NCBI RefSeq assembly: GCF_000344805.1
Contig: NC_020453.1
Span: forward strand, 6,171,001-6,235,000
Source: Bradyrhizobium oligotrophicum S58
Lineage (GTDB): Bacteria; Pseudomonadota; Alphaproteobacteria; Rhizobiales; Xanthobacteraceae
Direction of reading: 5' to 3'
Length of the DNA: 64,000 nucleotides
Within the stretch, counting starts at the first letter, position 1. Each line of letters opens with the position of its first letter. Under the pieces are notes generated by a model. The model saw only the letters and a program-made list of their open reading frames with translations, ran no database searches and was not told the DNA's origin. The position numbers and the translations under genes were made by a program. Shown here one piece after another: positions 34,138 through 43,579 of this stretch.

Positions 34138-35808
34138 CTACGCGCCCGCGCCGTGACCAAGGGCTTGCGCCAGCACGGGCCCGAGCATGCCGGCCTGCGA
34201 TGCACTGCCGCGCCAGGTTACGATCTGATCGGGACGGATCAGCGCGAGATCGGCCTCGTAGAGATCGCGCAAGGCGCGCGGCAGCGTGACGATCTTCACG
34301 TCGGCGCGCAACGCCGCCGCGGCTTCACGCAGCTGATCATCATCGACGTCACCGCCCTCGAACCTCAGCAAGGTCCATTCAAAGCCAAAGAGGTCATAGA
34401 GCGATACGCCCTGCTCCAGCCAGGCATGCGGCGCGCGGCCGCCGGGACAGGCGCTCGGGACGTAGACATTAGCGGCGTCAGGCGGCGGCCGTGTCCCATC
34501 GGAGACAATGATCGGCGAACTATCATAGCGGCCGCCGAAGGTGATGCCGGGAATGTTGAACTCGGCGCGCCCATGCTGCTCGAGATAGGCGCCGGCGACG
34601 CGGCGCGCCTCGGCCCCCGCCTCCGTCGGATCCTCGATCTCGGGCACCGCGGCGAACAGGCCGAGCGAGTCGGCGAAGCGGCGGGCAAAATCGGTGTTGC
34701 GTAGCGCCACCGGGCGGCGCTCGGCCGCGTAGCTGTCGAGCAGCGCCACGGGACTGATGCCCTTGACGACGCTCGCGAGCTTCCAGCCCAGATTGACCGC
34801 GTCCTCGATCGCCGTGTTGTAGCCGAGGCCGCCGGTCGGCGTGAACAGATGCGCCGCATCGCCGCCGAGAAACACCCGGCCGCGCTGCATGATCTCGGCG
34901 ACCAGCGCGTGACCGGCGGTCCAGGTGAGATGCGAGAGCACCTCGCACGGAATGGCTGTGCCACAGGCCCGCTGGAACGCCGCCTTGGCGTCGGCTGCCG
35001 TGATCGCGCTCTCGTCCTCGCCGGGCCGCAGCTGGGTGTGAAAGGCGAATTCGTCGCGCCCGTTCACCGAGGCCATGAAGGCGCGGCGGTCGCGGTTGAA
35101 GCAGACATACATCCAGGCCTGCGCATGCGGCACACTCGCATAGAACCCCGGCGAGCGGAGATAGACGGCGAGCATGCGGCCGCCCATGAAATCGCGTTGC
35201 ACGCCGGTGGAGCCGCCATAGGCGATGCCGAGCGACTGACGAACGAGAGAGCGCGGACCATCGGCGCCGATCAGGAATGCGGCGCTGACGTTCATGCGCG
35301 CGCCGTCACTGACGCGTTCGACATCGGCCGTGACGCCGTCATCATCGACAACGTAACCCATCAATCGGTGGCCGTAATGCAGCTGGATGCCCGCAAGCTG
35401 TTCCGCATGCCGGCGCAGGATGGCCTCGACGAATTTCTGCGACACCCGATGCGGCAGCTCGGCTGCGCTCCAGGAGCCTGACAGGCCTTTCACCATTTCA
35501 ACAGCGCGCGTTGCCGAGGGCAGCTGGAAGCGTGCCAGCTCGTAAGTCGTGTAGCGGGTGAAATAGGCGACGTCGGTCGGATAGTCGCCCGGCAGACCGG
35601 CGCGCCGGATCTCGTCGGCGAAGCCGAGCCTGCGGTAGTGCTCCATCGTCCGCGCCTGGGTCGCGTTGGCCTGCGGGTTGAAGGCGGTGCCCGGCTTCTC
35701 ATCGATCAGGATCGCGGAGACGCCGCGACGGCCGAGTTCGTTGGCGAGCATCAGCCCGCAGGGCCCGCCGCCCACGATCAGGACGGAGGCGGTCAGAGGC
35801 GTGGTCAC
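34138..35808 (-). CDS. FAD-dependent aromatic hydroxylase-like monooxygenase
   Basis: 556 residues. Rossmann GxGxxG near the start (VLIVGGGPCGLMLANELGRRG), the GADGPRSLVR motif and GRVFLGGDAAHLFTPTGGLGYNTAIEDAVNLGWKLA are the FAD-binding signatures of the PheA/TfdB class of flavoprotein monooxygenases. The C-terminal thioredoxin-like domain expected in this class occupies the last 130 residues. Substrate is probably an aromatic compound but cannot be named. It is downstream of a MarR regulator gene in the same direction, with 64 bases between that contain a palindrome. Confidence 0.88.
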   Translation of the reverse strand: MTTPLTASVLIVGGGPCGLMLANELGRRGVSAILIDEKPGTAFNPQANATQARTMEHYRRLGFADEIRRAGLPGDYPTDVAYFTRYTTYELARFQLPSATRAVEMVKGLSGSWSAAELPHRVSQKFVEAILRRHAEQLAGIQLHYGHRLMGYVVDDDGVTADVERVSDGARMNVSAAFLIGADGPRSLVRQSLGIAYGGSTGVQRDFMGGRMLAVYLRSPGFYASVPHAQAWMYVCFNRDRRAFMASVNGRDEFAFHTQLRPGEDESAITAADAKAAFQRACGTAIPCEVLSHLTWTAGHALVAEIMQRGRVFLGGDAAHLFTPTGGLGYNTAIEDAVNLGWKLASVVKGISPVALLDSYAAERRPVALRNTDFARRFADSLGLFAAVPEIEDPTEAGAEARRVAGAYLEQHGRAEFNIPGITFGGRYDSSPIIVSDGTRPPPDAANVYVPSACPGGRAPHAWLEQGVSLYDLFGFEWTLLRFEGGDVDDDQLREAAAALRADVKIVTLPRALRDLYEADLALIRPDQIVTWRGSASQAGMLGPVLAQALGHGAGA

Positions 35809-35855
35809 GGCGCGTCTCCCCAGAATGCGGGGACGATGCTACGGCGTCCGAGGAA

Positions 35856-35876
35856 ATAGTCAAGCAACCTGACTAT
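35856..35876. promoter_or_regulatory. Candidate MarR operator
   Basis: ATAGTCA and TGACTAT form a perfect 7-bp inverted repeat around a seven-base spacer AGCAACC. It lies where the MarR gene ends and 48 bases before the FAD monooxygenase start on the minus strand. Length and symmetry suit a MarR dimer, but there is no direct proof. Confidence 0.5.
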
Positions 35877-36367
35877 CTCGCATCCTCCAGCGTGTCGAAC
35901 TGCGCGCCATAGACCGAAAGGCCCTGCACGATGGCCTCCATCGCGGCCTTGCCGAGCTGCTTGCGCATCTCGGCCTCGGCGACATCGACGGCATCGCCAA
36001 ACGCTGCCAGCCATTTCAGGCCGGCCGGCGTAAAGCGCACGACGCGCGCGCGCCCATCGTGCGGATCGGCCTCGCGCGCGACCAGTCCGAGCTCCGCGCA
36101 CTGATCGACCAGTTCGCCCATCGCCTGCTTGCTCATCGAGGCCCGGCGCGCAAGCTCAGTGAGGCGCGTGCCCTCGACGTCGAGGTTGCGAGTGAGGCTG
36201 ACATGAGCGATGCGCGTCTCGCCGTGCCCGCTCGCCGCCATCAGCTCGAGGACGCGGGCCTCGAACCGGCGCACCGCATTGTTGAGCAGCCGGCCGATAT
36301 TGGCATGACGCCATGCCGTACCGGCCTGTCCCGCGGGCGGCGCCTTACGTTGATATCGCGCTGTCAT
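35873..36367 (-). CDS. MarR family transcriptional regulator
   Basis: 164 residues from the ATG at 36367; a GTG four codons upstream is also possible. The winged helix-turn-helix is visible as LTELARRASMSKQAMGELVDQCAELGLVAREADPHDGRARVVRFT, including the DPxDGRAR wing. MarR proteins usually repress until they meet a small phenolic ligand. With the FAD monooxygenase directly downstream, this regulator probably controls its expression through the palindrome at 35856-35876. Confidence 0.85.
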   Translation of the reverse strand: MTARYQRKAPPAGQAGTAWRHANIGRLLNNAVRRFEARVLELMAASGHGETRIAHVSLTRNLDVEGTRLTELARRASMSKQAMGELVDQCAELGLVAREADPHDGRARVVRFTPAGLKWLAAFGDAVDVAEAEMRKQLGKAAMEAIVQGLSVYGAQFDTLEDAR

Positions 36368-36459
36368 GTCGGGAGGCACCTCGCGTCGTCAGGCTACGCT
36401 GGGCCAGCGCAGCAAGCACGAGGTGAAATCGGGAAACGCGTGAGATGTCACGCGAAGAA

Positions 36460-36536
36460 TGGTCGGAGCGGCAGGATTCGAACCTGCGACCCCTGCGTCC
36501 CGAACGCAGTGCTCTACCGGGCTGAGCCACGCTCCG
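36460..36536 (-). tRNA. tRNA-Pro (anticodon CGG)
   Basis: 77 bases on the minus strand. Acceptor stem CGGAGCG pairs with CGCTCCG, D-arm GCTC/GAGC, anticodon arm CTGCG-TTCGGGA-CGCAG giving CGG at the anticodon, variable GGGTC, and T-arm GCAGG-TTCGAAT-CCTGC. The discriminator is A and CCA is encoded in the genome. It reads CCG proline codons. Confidence 0.97.
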
Positions 36537-36766
36537 ACTAAGGAAGCCGGCTTATAGCGTTGGGTGTCCGTCTCCGCAAGGCACACAAGGAAGGAAATCG
36601 CATCGAAATGGACGATCGCAAGAGGATCGGTTAACTCGTTGAGGTCACGGCACTTTGCCCCGGGGCCATGGCGCACGCGCAGCTCAGCGATCGATTTGCG
36701 CGCTTCATTCGAACGGCTGCGCCCGCTATAGGCGAGCGTGAAAGCCAGCATCGTCCCGTACCATTC

Positions 36767-37768
36767 ATGCCCGCAGCAGACAGCATCGCGATCGACACCC
36801 TGATCCTGCCGGCCGACGCGGCTGGAATCACGCAAGCCGCGGCGACGTTCGCGCGCGGCGGCCTGGTCGCGTTCCCGACCGAAACCGTGTATGGCCTCGG
36901 CGCCGATGCCGCCAATGCCGCCGCGATCGCGCGTCTCTACCAGGCCAAGGGCCGGCCGGCCTTCAATCCGCTGATCGCCCATGTCGCCGATCTCGCCGCT
37001 GCGCGGCGGATCGGCCGCTTCGATGCCACGGCCGAGCGCCTGGCCGCCGCGTTCTGGCCGGGGCCGCTGACGCTGGTGGTGCCGCAGGCCCCTGGCTGCC
37101 CGGTGGCCGATCTCGCCACTGCCGGGCTCGACACGGTGGCCATTCGCGTGCCCCTGCATCCGACGGCGCAGGCGCTGATCGCCGCGTTCGGCGGCGCCGT
37201 GGTGGCGCCCTCCGCCAACGTCTCCGGCCACGTGTCTCCGACCACGGCGGCGCATGTCGCGGCCGATCTCAGCGGGCGGATCGACCTGATCCTCGACGGC
37301 GGGCCGGTCGAGGTCGGGGTCGAATCGACCATCGTCGGCTGCTTCGATGCGCCGACGCTGCTGCGCCCCGGCGGCGTTCCGAGCGAGGCGATCGAGGCCG
37401 TGCTCGGCCGCTCCCTGGCGCGGCCCGCCGCCCCCGAGGCGCAGGACGCGGAGCAGCCGCTGGCGCCAGGCATGCTGGCCTCGCACTATGCGCCGCGCGC
37501 CAGCGTCCGCCTCGACGCCACGGAGGTCGCGCCCGGCGAGGCCCTGCTCGCCTTCGGACCCCTGACCTTGCCTGGCGCCAGCGAAGCCACCGCGATCCTG
37601 AACCTGTCGCCAACAGGCGATCCGGCAGAGGCGGCGACGCATCTTTTCGGCTATCTTCGCAGCCTCGATGGGAGTGGCGCGCGCAGCATCGCCGTGATGC
37701 CGATCCCGAGCGACGGACTGGGCGAGGCCATCAATGACCGGCTGCGCCGCGCCGCCGCGCCGAGATAA
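36767..37768 (+). CDS. tsaC: Threonylcarbamoyl-AMP synthase (Sua5/YwlC/TsaC)
   Basis: 333 residues from the ATG at 36767 (upstream frame is poor). It makes threonylcarbamoyl-AMP from threonine, bicarbonate and ATP for t6A37 modification of tRNAs. Signatures are PTETVYGLGADA, the KGRPAFNPLIAHV segment with the substrate-binding Lys-Arg, LTLVVPQ and APSANVSG, followed by the C-terminal Sua5 domain (about 210-333) that marks the long Sua5 form. It begins a run of plus-strand genes with a FAD oxidoreductase 18 bases behind. Confidence 0.93.
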   Translation: MPAADSIAIDTLILPADAAGITQAAATFARGGLVAFPTETVYGLGADAANAAAIARLYQAKGRPAFNPLIAHVADLAAARRIGRFDATAERLAAAFWPGPLTLVVPQAPGCPVADLATAGLDTVAIRVPLHPTAQALIAAFGGAVVAPSANVSGHVSPTTAAHVAADLSGRIDLILDGGPVEVGVESTIVGCFDAPTLLRPGGVPSEAIEAVLGRSLARPAAPEAQDAEQPLAPGMLASHYAPRASVRLDATEVAPGEALLAFGPLTLPGASEATAILNLSPTGDPAEAATHLFGYLRSLDGSGARSIAVMPIPSDGLGEAINDRLRRAAAPR

Positions 37769-37786
37769 CACTGGAAGTAGCCGACC

Positions 37787-39214
<1,428 letters not shown>

Positions 39215-39229
39215 GCTTTCGACGCTCCC

Positions 39230-39685
39230 ATGGACAGTGCCCCCGCTCTCGCGATCTCCGACATCACCGATGCCGACGTGCCCGCCATCATCGCGCTGTG
39301 GCAGCGCTGCGGCCTGACGCGGCCGTGGAACGATCCGGCCGCCGACATCGCCCTCGCCCGCCGCGGCGACAGCTCCACCATCCTGGTCGGCCGCGTGGGC
39401 GGCGCGATCGCGGCGTCCGCCATGGTCGGCCATGACGGCCATCGCGGCTGGGTCTACTACGTCAGCGTCGATCCCGATCATCGCGGCCGCGATCATGGCC
39501 GCGCCATCATGGCCGCCGCAGAAGACTGGCTGCGTGCGCGCGGCGTCCTCAAGCTGATGCTGATGGTGCGCGGCGACAACACCAAGGTGCAGGCGTTCTA
39601 TCATCAGCTCGACTACGCCGTGCAGGACAGCGTCGTGTTCTCGAAATGGCTCGACGGTCGCGACCCTACGCCGGGCATGAAATAG
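39230..39685 (+). CDS. GNAT family acetyltransferase (YpeA-like)
   Basis: 151 residues. The N-terminus (ISDITDADVPAIIALWQRCGLTRPWNDP) and core VYYVSVDPDHRGRDHGRAIMAAAEDWLRARG with its acetyl-CoA-binding loop, then MVRGDNTKVQAFYHQLDY, match YpeA-type acetyltransferases. The loop reads RGRDHG, close to the usual R/Q-x-x-G-x-G/A. Target unknown. Fifteen bases after the upstream oxidoreductase and nine before the Nudix gene imply co-transcription. Confidence 0.87.
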   Translation: MDSAPALAISDITDADVPAIIALWQRCGLTRPWNDPAADIALARRGDSSTILVGRVGGAIAASAMVGHDGHRGWVYYVSVDPDHRGRDHGRAIMAAAEDWLRARGVLKLMLMVRGDNTKVQAFYHQLDYAVQDSVVFSKWLDGRDPTPGMK

Positions 39686-39694
39686 AGGTCCACC

Positions 39695-40276
39695 ATGAGC
39701 ATCTCCGACCGCATCCGCGTGCACGAGAAGCGCGTGCTGTCCGACCATTACGGCACGTTGAGCTCGACCAAGTTCGAGTGGCGGCGCGACGACGGCACCT
39801 GGCAGATGCAGAGCCGCGACGTGTTCGACCGCGGCAACGCGGCGGCGATCCTGCCGTACAATCTCGCGCAGCGCAGCGTCATCCTGGTCAAACAGTTCCG
39901 TTATCCGGCTTTCCTCAACGGCCATGACGATCTTCTCATTGAGGCCGCGGCCGGGCTGCTCGATGATGCCTCGCCCGAGGAGCGGATCCGGCTCGAGGCC
40001 GAAGAGGAAACCGGGTTCCGGCTGCACGACGTCAAGTTCGTGTTCGAGGCGTTCATGAGCCCGGGCGTCGTCACCGAGAAGATCCACTTCTTCGTCGCGG
40101 CGTACGAGCCCGAGATGCGCGTCAGCGCCGGCGGCGGGCTGGCGCATGAGGGTGAGGAGATCGAGGTGCTGGAACTCTCGATCGACGACGCGTTGGCGAT
40201 GATCGCCGACGGCCGCATCCAGGACGCCAAGACGATCATGCTGCTGCAGCACGCGGCACTGAGGATCTTCGTCTGA
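39695..40276 (+). CDS. nudK: Nudix pyrophosphatase (NudK/AdpP-like)
   Basis: 193 residues. The Nudix helix is recognisable in AAGLLDDASPEERIRLEAEEETGF, with the key Glu pair of the EExxEE type, and LVKQFRYPAFL upstream binds the nucleotide in the YffH/NudK group, which cleaves GDP-mannose or ADP-ribose. Length suits the family (about 190 residues). It is the last gene of the plus-strand run and is followed by an inverted repeat element. Confidence 0.83.
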   Translation: MSISDRIRVHEKRVLSDHYGTLSSTKFEWRRDDGTWQMQSRDVFDRGNAAAILPYNLAQRSVILVKQFRYPAFLNGHDDLLIEAAAGLLDDASPEERIRLEAEEETGFRLHDVKFVFEAFMSPGVVTEKIHFFVAAYEPEMRVSAGGGLAHEGEEIEVLELSIDDALAMIADGRIQDAKTIMLLQHAALRIFV

Positions 40277-40313
40277 ACCGAGCCAACGCATCGGCCGCCG
40301 ATCTTGCTGCGCT

Positions 40314-40413
40314 GTCGTCCTCCGCGAAAGCGGGGACCCAGTATTCCAGAGACATCCGTTTCAAACCGAGAGGCCGCGGCGTACTGGATCCCCGCCTTCG
40401 CGGGGATGACGAC
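40314..40413. repeat. Palindromic dispersed repeat, copy A
   Basis: About 100 bases with arms GTCGTCCTCCGCGAAAGCGGGGACCCAGTA at 40314-40342 (quoted in part as CCGCGAAAGCGGGGA) and an inverted counterpart TACTGGATCCCCGCCTTCGCGGGG at 40382-40405. A block CCGAGAGGCCGCGGC near 40366 recurs at 43331-43427 in the opposite orientation. It is a typical proteobacterial palindromic intergenic element. Confidence 0.75.
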
Positions 40414-40436
40414 CTGTTCTGTTGAAACATCCGGCC

Positions 40437-41204
40437 TCAAAATAAGCTACCCTGCCCGCCATCGACCGAAGTTGAAACTTTTCGGGATGCAACCTTCTTG
40501 GCCGGCTTGCGCTGCGCATCTTCGAGGGCGCGCATCTCTTCGGTCATCGGCAACAGCAGCTGATCATCGTCATTGGCCACCGCATTGACGCGTGTCGAGA
40601 CCTCGTACCAGGCGAACTCACCTTCACGCGGCCCGACCAGCAGCCTCATGACCTCGTCGGCGTCATCGCTGCGGCAATCGAGCCAGAGCGAGAAATCATC
40701 CGGCCGGATCGTCACGGGAACACGGTGATGCAGTGTCGCGAGATCACCGCTCGCGGCCGCCGTGAGAAGCGCGACCGTATCGACCTCCTCGCCGTTCGGT
40801 CCCATCCAGGTCTCGGCGAGCGCGGCGAAACCGAGCGGCGCGCGATCGCTGCGATGGATGAAGAACGGACGCTTGCGGCCGTCGATCACCTGCCATTCGT
40901 AATACCCATCAGCGGGCACAAGAACGCGGCGGCGCCGAATCGCATTCTTGAACGCGGGCTTCTCGCGTACGGTCTCCGAACGTGCATTGATCAGCAGCGT
41001 GAAATTACGGGGATCCTTGACCCAGGCCGGCATGAAACCCCAGCGCATCAGGCGAAACCGGCGCTTCTCCTGGTCCAGGAGAATTACGGGAATCGGCTGT
41101 GTCGGAGCAATATTGTGGCGCGGCGGGAAGTTTGGCTGCTCTTCGTAGCCGAAGATCTGCCTGAGAGCCGCGGGTGGTGAAGTGATCACGAAGCGTCCAC
41201 ACAT
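40437..41204 (-). CDS. yedK: SOS response-associated peptidase (YedK/HMCES, SRAP domain)
   Basis: 255 residues from MCGRFVIT, so that Cys2 becomes the exposed catalytic nucleophile that forms a thiazolidine crosslink with abasic sites in single-stranded DNA. An earlier ATG four codons upstream would bury this Cys and is rejected. Other SRAP marks are the RHNIAPTQPIPV loop, INARSETV, the Glu in GYYEW and the His in HHRVPV. It is a single gene convergent with nudK. The C-terminal tail is basic and ends GGQGSLF. Confidence 0.9.
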   Translation of the reverse strand: MCGRFVITSPPAALRQIFGYEEQPNFPPRHNIAPTQPIPVILLDQEKRRFRLMRWGFMPAWVKDPRNFTLLINARSETVREKPAFKNAIRRRRVLVPADGYYEWQVIDGRKRPFFIHRSDRAPLGFAALAETWMGPNGEEVDTVALLTAAASGDLATLHHRVPVTIRPDDFSLWLDCRSDDADEVMRLLVGPREGEFAWYEVSTRVNAVANDDDQLLLPMTEEMRALEDAQRKPAKKVASRKVSTSVDGGQGSLF

Positions 41205-41266
41205 AATCTCACTCAAATCGTCGTGTGTTCAGCACCTTTTAACTTGGGTTGCCAACACTGCGGCGG

Positions 41267-41812
41267 ATGACCGTAGCGGCGACCCAATCCGTGCCTTCCG
41301 ATCGCACGACCCAACGACCGGCAGGCAGCGCTATCGATCCGGCGCGTGCCGCGATGCTGCGCGCTGCCAACATCAATCCGCGCACCGGCCTCGCCACCGA
41401 CTACCTGAATCATTTCAACGAAGCCGTCATGCTGCTCGAAATGATTCCGGACATTCCGGAGTGCGCCGAGGACTTCCTGGCATGGTCGCCGCTGACCTAT
41501 CCAGAACATTTCACGCACACCAACTTCAAGGCCCGCGATCTCGTCATCGATGCCTACGAGCAGGCCGAGCCGTCAATTCGCAATAAATTCGACCAGCTCA
41601 CCAAGACCATGACCGAGATCCTGCTCGCGGTCGGCAGCGCGATGCGCGACGCCAAGCAGGACGCGACCAAAGCCAAGCTCGCCGAGCAGGCCGCCGCCTG
41701 GGTCAAGCCGCTGGTGGCGCAGGCCGGCGGCATCATCAACGGCGACATCGAGATCGATCCGGATCCGGTCGACGAGGTCGATACGGTCGACGCGATCATG
41801 GCGAGCTTCTGA
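41267..41812 (+). CDS. Hypothetical protein
   Basis: 181 residues from the ATG at 41267 (the frame opens at 41249). Predicted almost wholly helical; a central segment reads TGLATDYLNHFNEAVMLLEMIPD followed by LTYPEHFTHTNFKARDLVIDAYEQ, and the C-terminus is acidic (IDPDPVDEVDTVDAIMASF). No membrane or signal sequence. I recall similar proteins across Rhizobiales annotated as hypothetical. It is divergent from yedK with 62 bases between. Function unknown. Confidence 0.7.
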   Translation: MTVAATQSVPSDRTTQRPAGSAIDPARAAMLRAANINPRTGLATDYLNHFNEAVMLLEMIPDIPECAEDFLAWSPLTYPEHFTHTNFKARDLVIDAYEQAEPSIRNKFDQLTKTMTEILLAVGSAMRDAKQDATKAKLAEQAAAWVKPLVAQAGGIINGDIEIDPDPVDEVDTVDAIMASF

Positions 41813-41885
41813 TCCGCATAACGGGGCTGCCACTGCGGCGATGTTCACGTTAGGGTGGGAACCCGCTCCCGGAGCTCCCCATCGA

Positions 41886-42317
41886 ATGATCGATCCGACA
41901 CCTCCGCGCCATCCCCAGCTCGCCGTCAGCGCCGCGATCTTCCGCGACGGCAAGCTCCTGCTGGTGCGCCGGGCGCGATCCCCGGCCAAGGGCGTCTATA
42001 CCCTGCCGGGCGGCCGGGTCGAGTTCGGCGAAACCCTGCATGAGGCCGTCGCGCGCGAGGTCATGGAGGAGACGGCGCTGTCGATCGCCCTCATCGGGCT
42101 GGCCGGCTGGCGTGAGGTGCTGCCGGCCAGTCAGGGAGGCAAGGGAGGCGGCGGTCACTACGTGATTCTGCCGTTCGCCGCGCGCTGGCAGTCCGGCGAG
42201 GTCCGGCTCAACCCGGAACTGGACGATTTCCAGTGGCGCGTCCCCGATGCGCTGGACGGCCTGACGCTGACCGACGGGCTGCCGGAGATCATCGCTGCCG
42301 CCCGGGCGCTGCTGTAA
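41886..42317 (+). CDS. Nudix hydrolase
   Basis: 143 residues from the ATG at 41886; an upstream frame opening at 41841 lacks support. The Nudix box reads GGRVEFGETLHEAVAREVMEETAL, with the usual small residue after EET replaced by Ala. LAVSAAIFRDGKLLLVRRARSP at the start is typical of MutT-like family members. A metal-dependent nucleoside-diphosphate-linked phosphatase of unknown substrate. A secreted TIGR02301 protein gene lies 51 bases downstream. Confidence 0.87.
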   Translation: MIDPTPPRHPQLAVSAAIFRDGKLLLVRRARSPAKGVYTLPGGRVEFGETLHEAVAREVMEETALSIALIGLAGWREVLPASQGGKGGGGHYVILPFAARWQSGEVRLNPELDDFQWRVPDALDGLTLTDGLPEIIAAARALL

Positions 42318-42368
42318 GCGCGCCTTGCGTCGGCCTGCCGGCAAAGGCATATCAAGGGCGTGGTTCCG

Positions 42369-42749
42369 ATGATTTCCAAACGCCTGCTGGCCCTCCTCAT
42401 GCTCGTCACGGTCTGCGCCGCCGCCCCCGTGCGGGCGCAGGATGCGGCCGCGCCGTTCGATGGCGATCTGCAGCGGCTGGCCGAGATCCTCGGCACCCTG
42501 CATTACCTCCGCGGCATCTGCGGCAGCAATGAAGGCGCCAAATGGCGCAACCAGATGCAGGCGCTGGTCGATGCCGAGACACCGTCGGGCGAGCGCCGCG
42601 CCCGCATGATCGCCGGCTTCAACCGCGGCTATAACGGTTTTCAGCAGACCTACCGGACCTGCACGCCGGCCGCGATGGTGGCGATCCGCCGCTACATCGA
42701 CGAGGGCTCCAAGATCTCGCGGGACCTCACGGCGCGCTATGCCAATTGA
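42369..42749 (+). CDS. TIGR02301 family exported protein
   Basis: 126 residues from the ATG at 42369 (a GTG at 42360 is possible). A signal peptide (MISKRLLALLMLVTVCAAAPVRAQ) precedes a small helical domain with RLAEILGTLHYLRGICGSNEGAKWRNQMQALVDAE, a pair of cysteines (GICG and TYRTCTP), and FNRGYNGFQQTYRTC. This matches the alphaproteobacterial TIGR02301 family. Likely periplasmic; function unknown. It shares strand with the Nudix gene. Confidence 0.85.
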   Translation: MISKRLLALLMLVTVCAAAPVRAQDAAAPFDGDLQRLAEILGTLHYLRGICGSNEGAKWRNQMQALVDAETPSGERRARMIAGFNRGYNGFQQTYRTCTPAAMVAIRRYIDEGSKISRDLTARYAN

Positions 42750-42903
42750 GGCCGCGGGAACGTTATCCCCGATTGCGTTAACCCTGTTAACCTTTCCTAA
42801 ACAACTGGCCTAGGCGTCCGCGTCCTGCGTGGTAAACCTCACTCGTCCGGCGCGCCCGCGTTCGGAATTCAACGCGCCTCGCGGCCCCGCCAGACTGAAT
42901 TCA

Positions 42904-43170
42904 ATGAGCTTTCCCGTCACCTTCAGCGCCCTCCCCGCCGTCCTGCCCGACCATGAGCAGAAGCAGGCCGCGCTCAGCTACCTCAACGAAGCCTGGGCGG
43001 AAGCGCGCCATGACGGCGTCGACGGCGACTGCCTGGCGCAGGCCAGCCTGTTCGCGGCGCTGGCCGAGCTCGTCACCACCTATGGCGAGGACGCGGTCGC
43101 GACCTTCGTCGAGGGCATGCCCGAGCGCGTCCGCAACGGCGAGTTCTCGCTGATCCGGTCGACGCAGTAG
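42904..43170 (+). CDS. Hypothetical protein
   Basis: 88 residues from the ATG at 42904; the frame opens upstream at 42829 without a better start. Predicted as a helical domain (HEQKQAALSYLNEAWAEARHDGVDGDCLAQASLFAALAELVTTYGEDAVATFVEGMPERVRNGEF is the visible body, given here by its parts). No membrane or signal element. Common in rhizobia as an uncharacterised small protein. It is followed by the repeat cluster. Confidence 0.7.
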   Translation: MSFPVTFSALPAVLPDHEQKQAALSYLNEAWAEARHDGVDGDCLAQASLFAALAELVTTYGEDAVATFVEGMPERVRNGEFSLIRSTQ

Positions 43171-43189
43171 TTTCCCAAGCTCCTCGAGC

Positions 43190-43274
43190 GTAGCCCGGAT
43201 GAGCGAAAGCGATATCCGGGATCTCATCCGCTGCGTCGGTGCCCCCCGGATGTCGCTGTGCTCATCCGGGCTAC
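43190..43274. repeat. REP-like palindromic element, copy 1
   Basis: Bounded by GTAGCCCGGATGAG at 43190-43203 and its inverse CTCATCCGGGCTAC at 43261-43274, with internal ATCCGGG/CCCGGAT repeats. A related element occupies 49304-49413. Confidence 0.85.
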
Positions 43275-43330
43275 GAGACTGCGAGACGCGCTGATGTGCC
43301 CGCGTAGGCTGACATCGCGCGACAACCTCG

Positions 43331-43427
43331 GTCGTCATGCCCGCGAAGTCGGGCATCCAGTACGCCGCGGCCTCTCGGTCGATCACGCTGCCGGTGAGTA
43401 CTGGATCCCCGCCTTCGCGGGGATGAC
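43331..43427. repeat. Palindromic dispersed repeat, copy B
   Basis: Arms GTCGTCATGCCCGCGAAGTC at 43331-43350 and GTACTGGATCCCCGCCTTCG near 43398-43417, with CCGCGGCCTCTCGGTC at 43365-43380 shared, inverted, with the element at 40314-40413. The left arm carries GCCCGCGAAGTCGGGC, so its two halves still pair although bases differ from copy A. Confidence 0.75.
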
Positions 43428-43579
43428 AGCGGTGAATGTCGCAAGGCCGGCGGACCACCGCAGCAGTGCAGGTCAATCGCAGCGCTGCCTTCGAGCCCAA
43501 CGCTCACCTTCACATGTCAAATAGCGGGCACACCTCGTCGTCCTCGCGACGCTTAAGCGTCCGAGCGATGACCGGCGTT

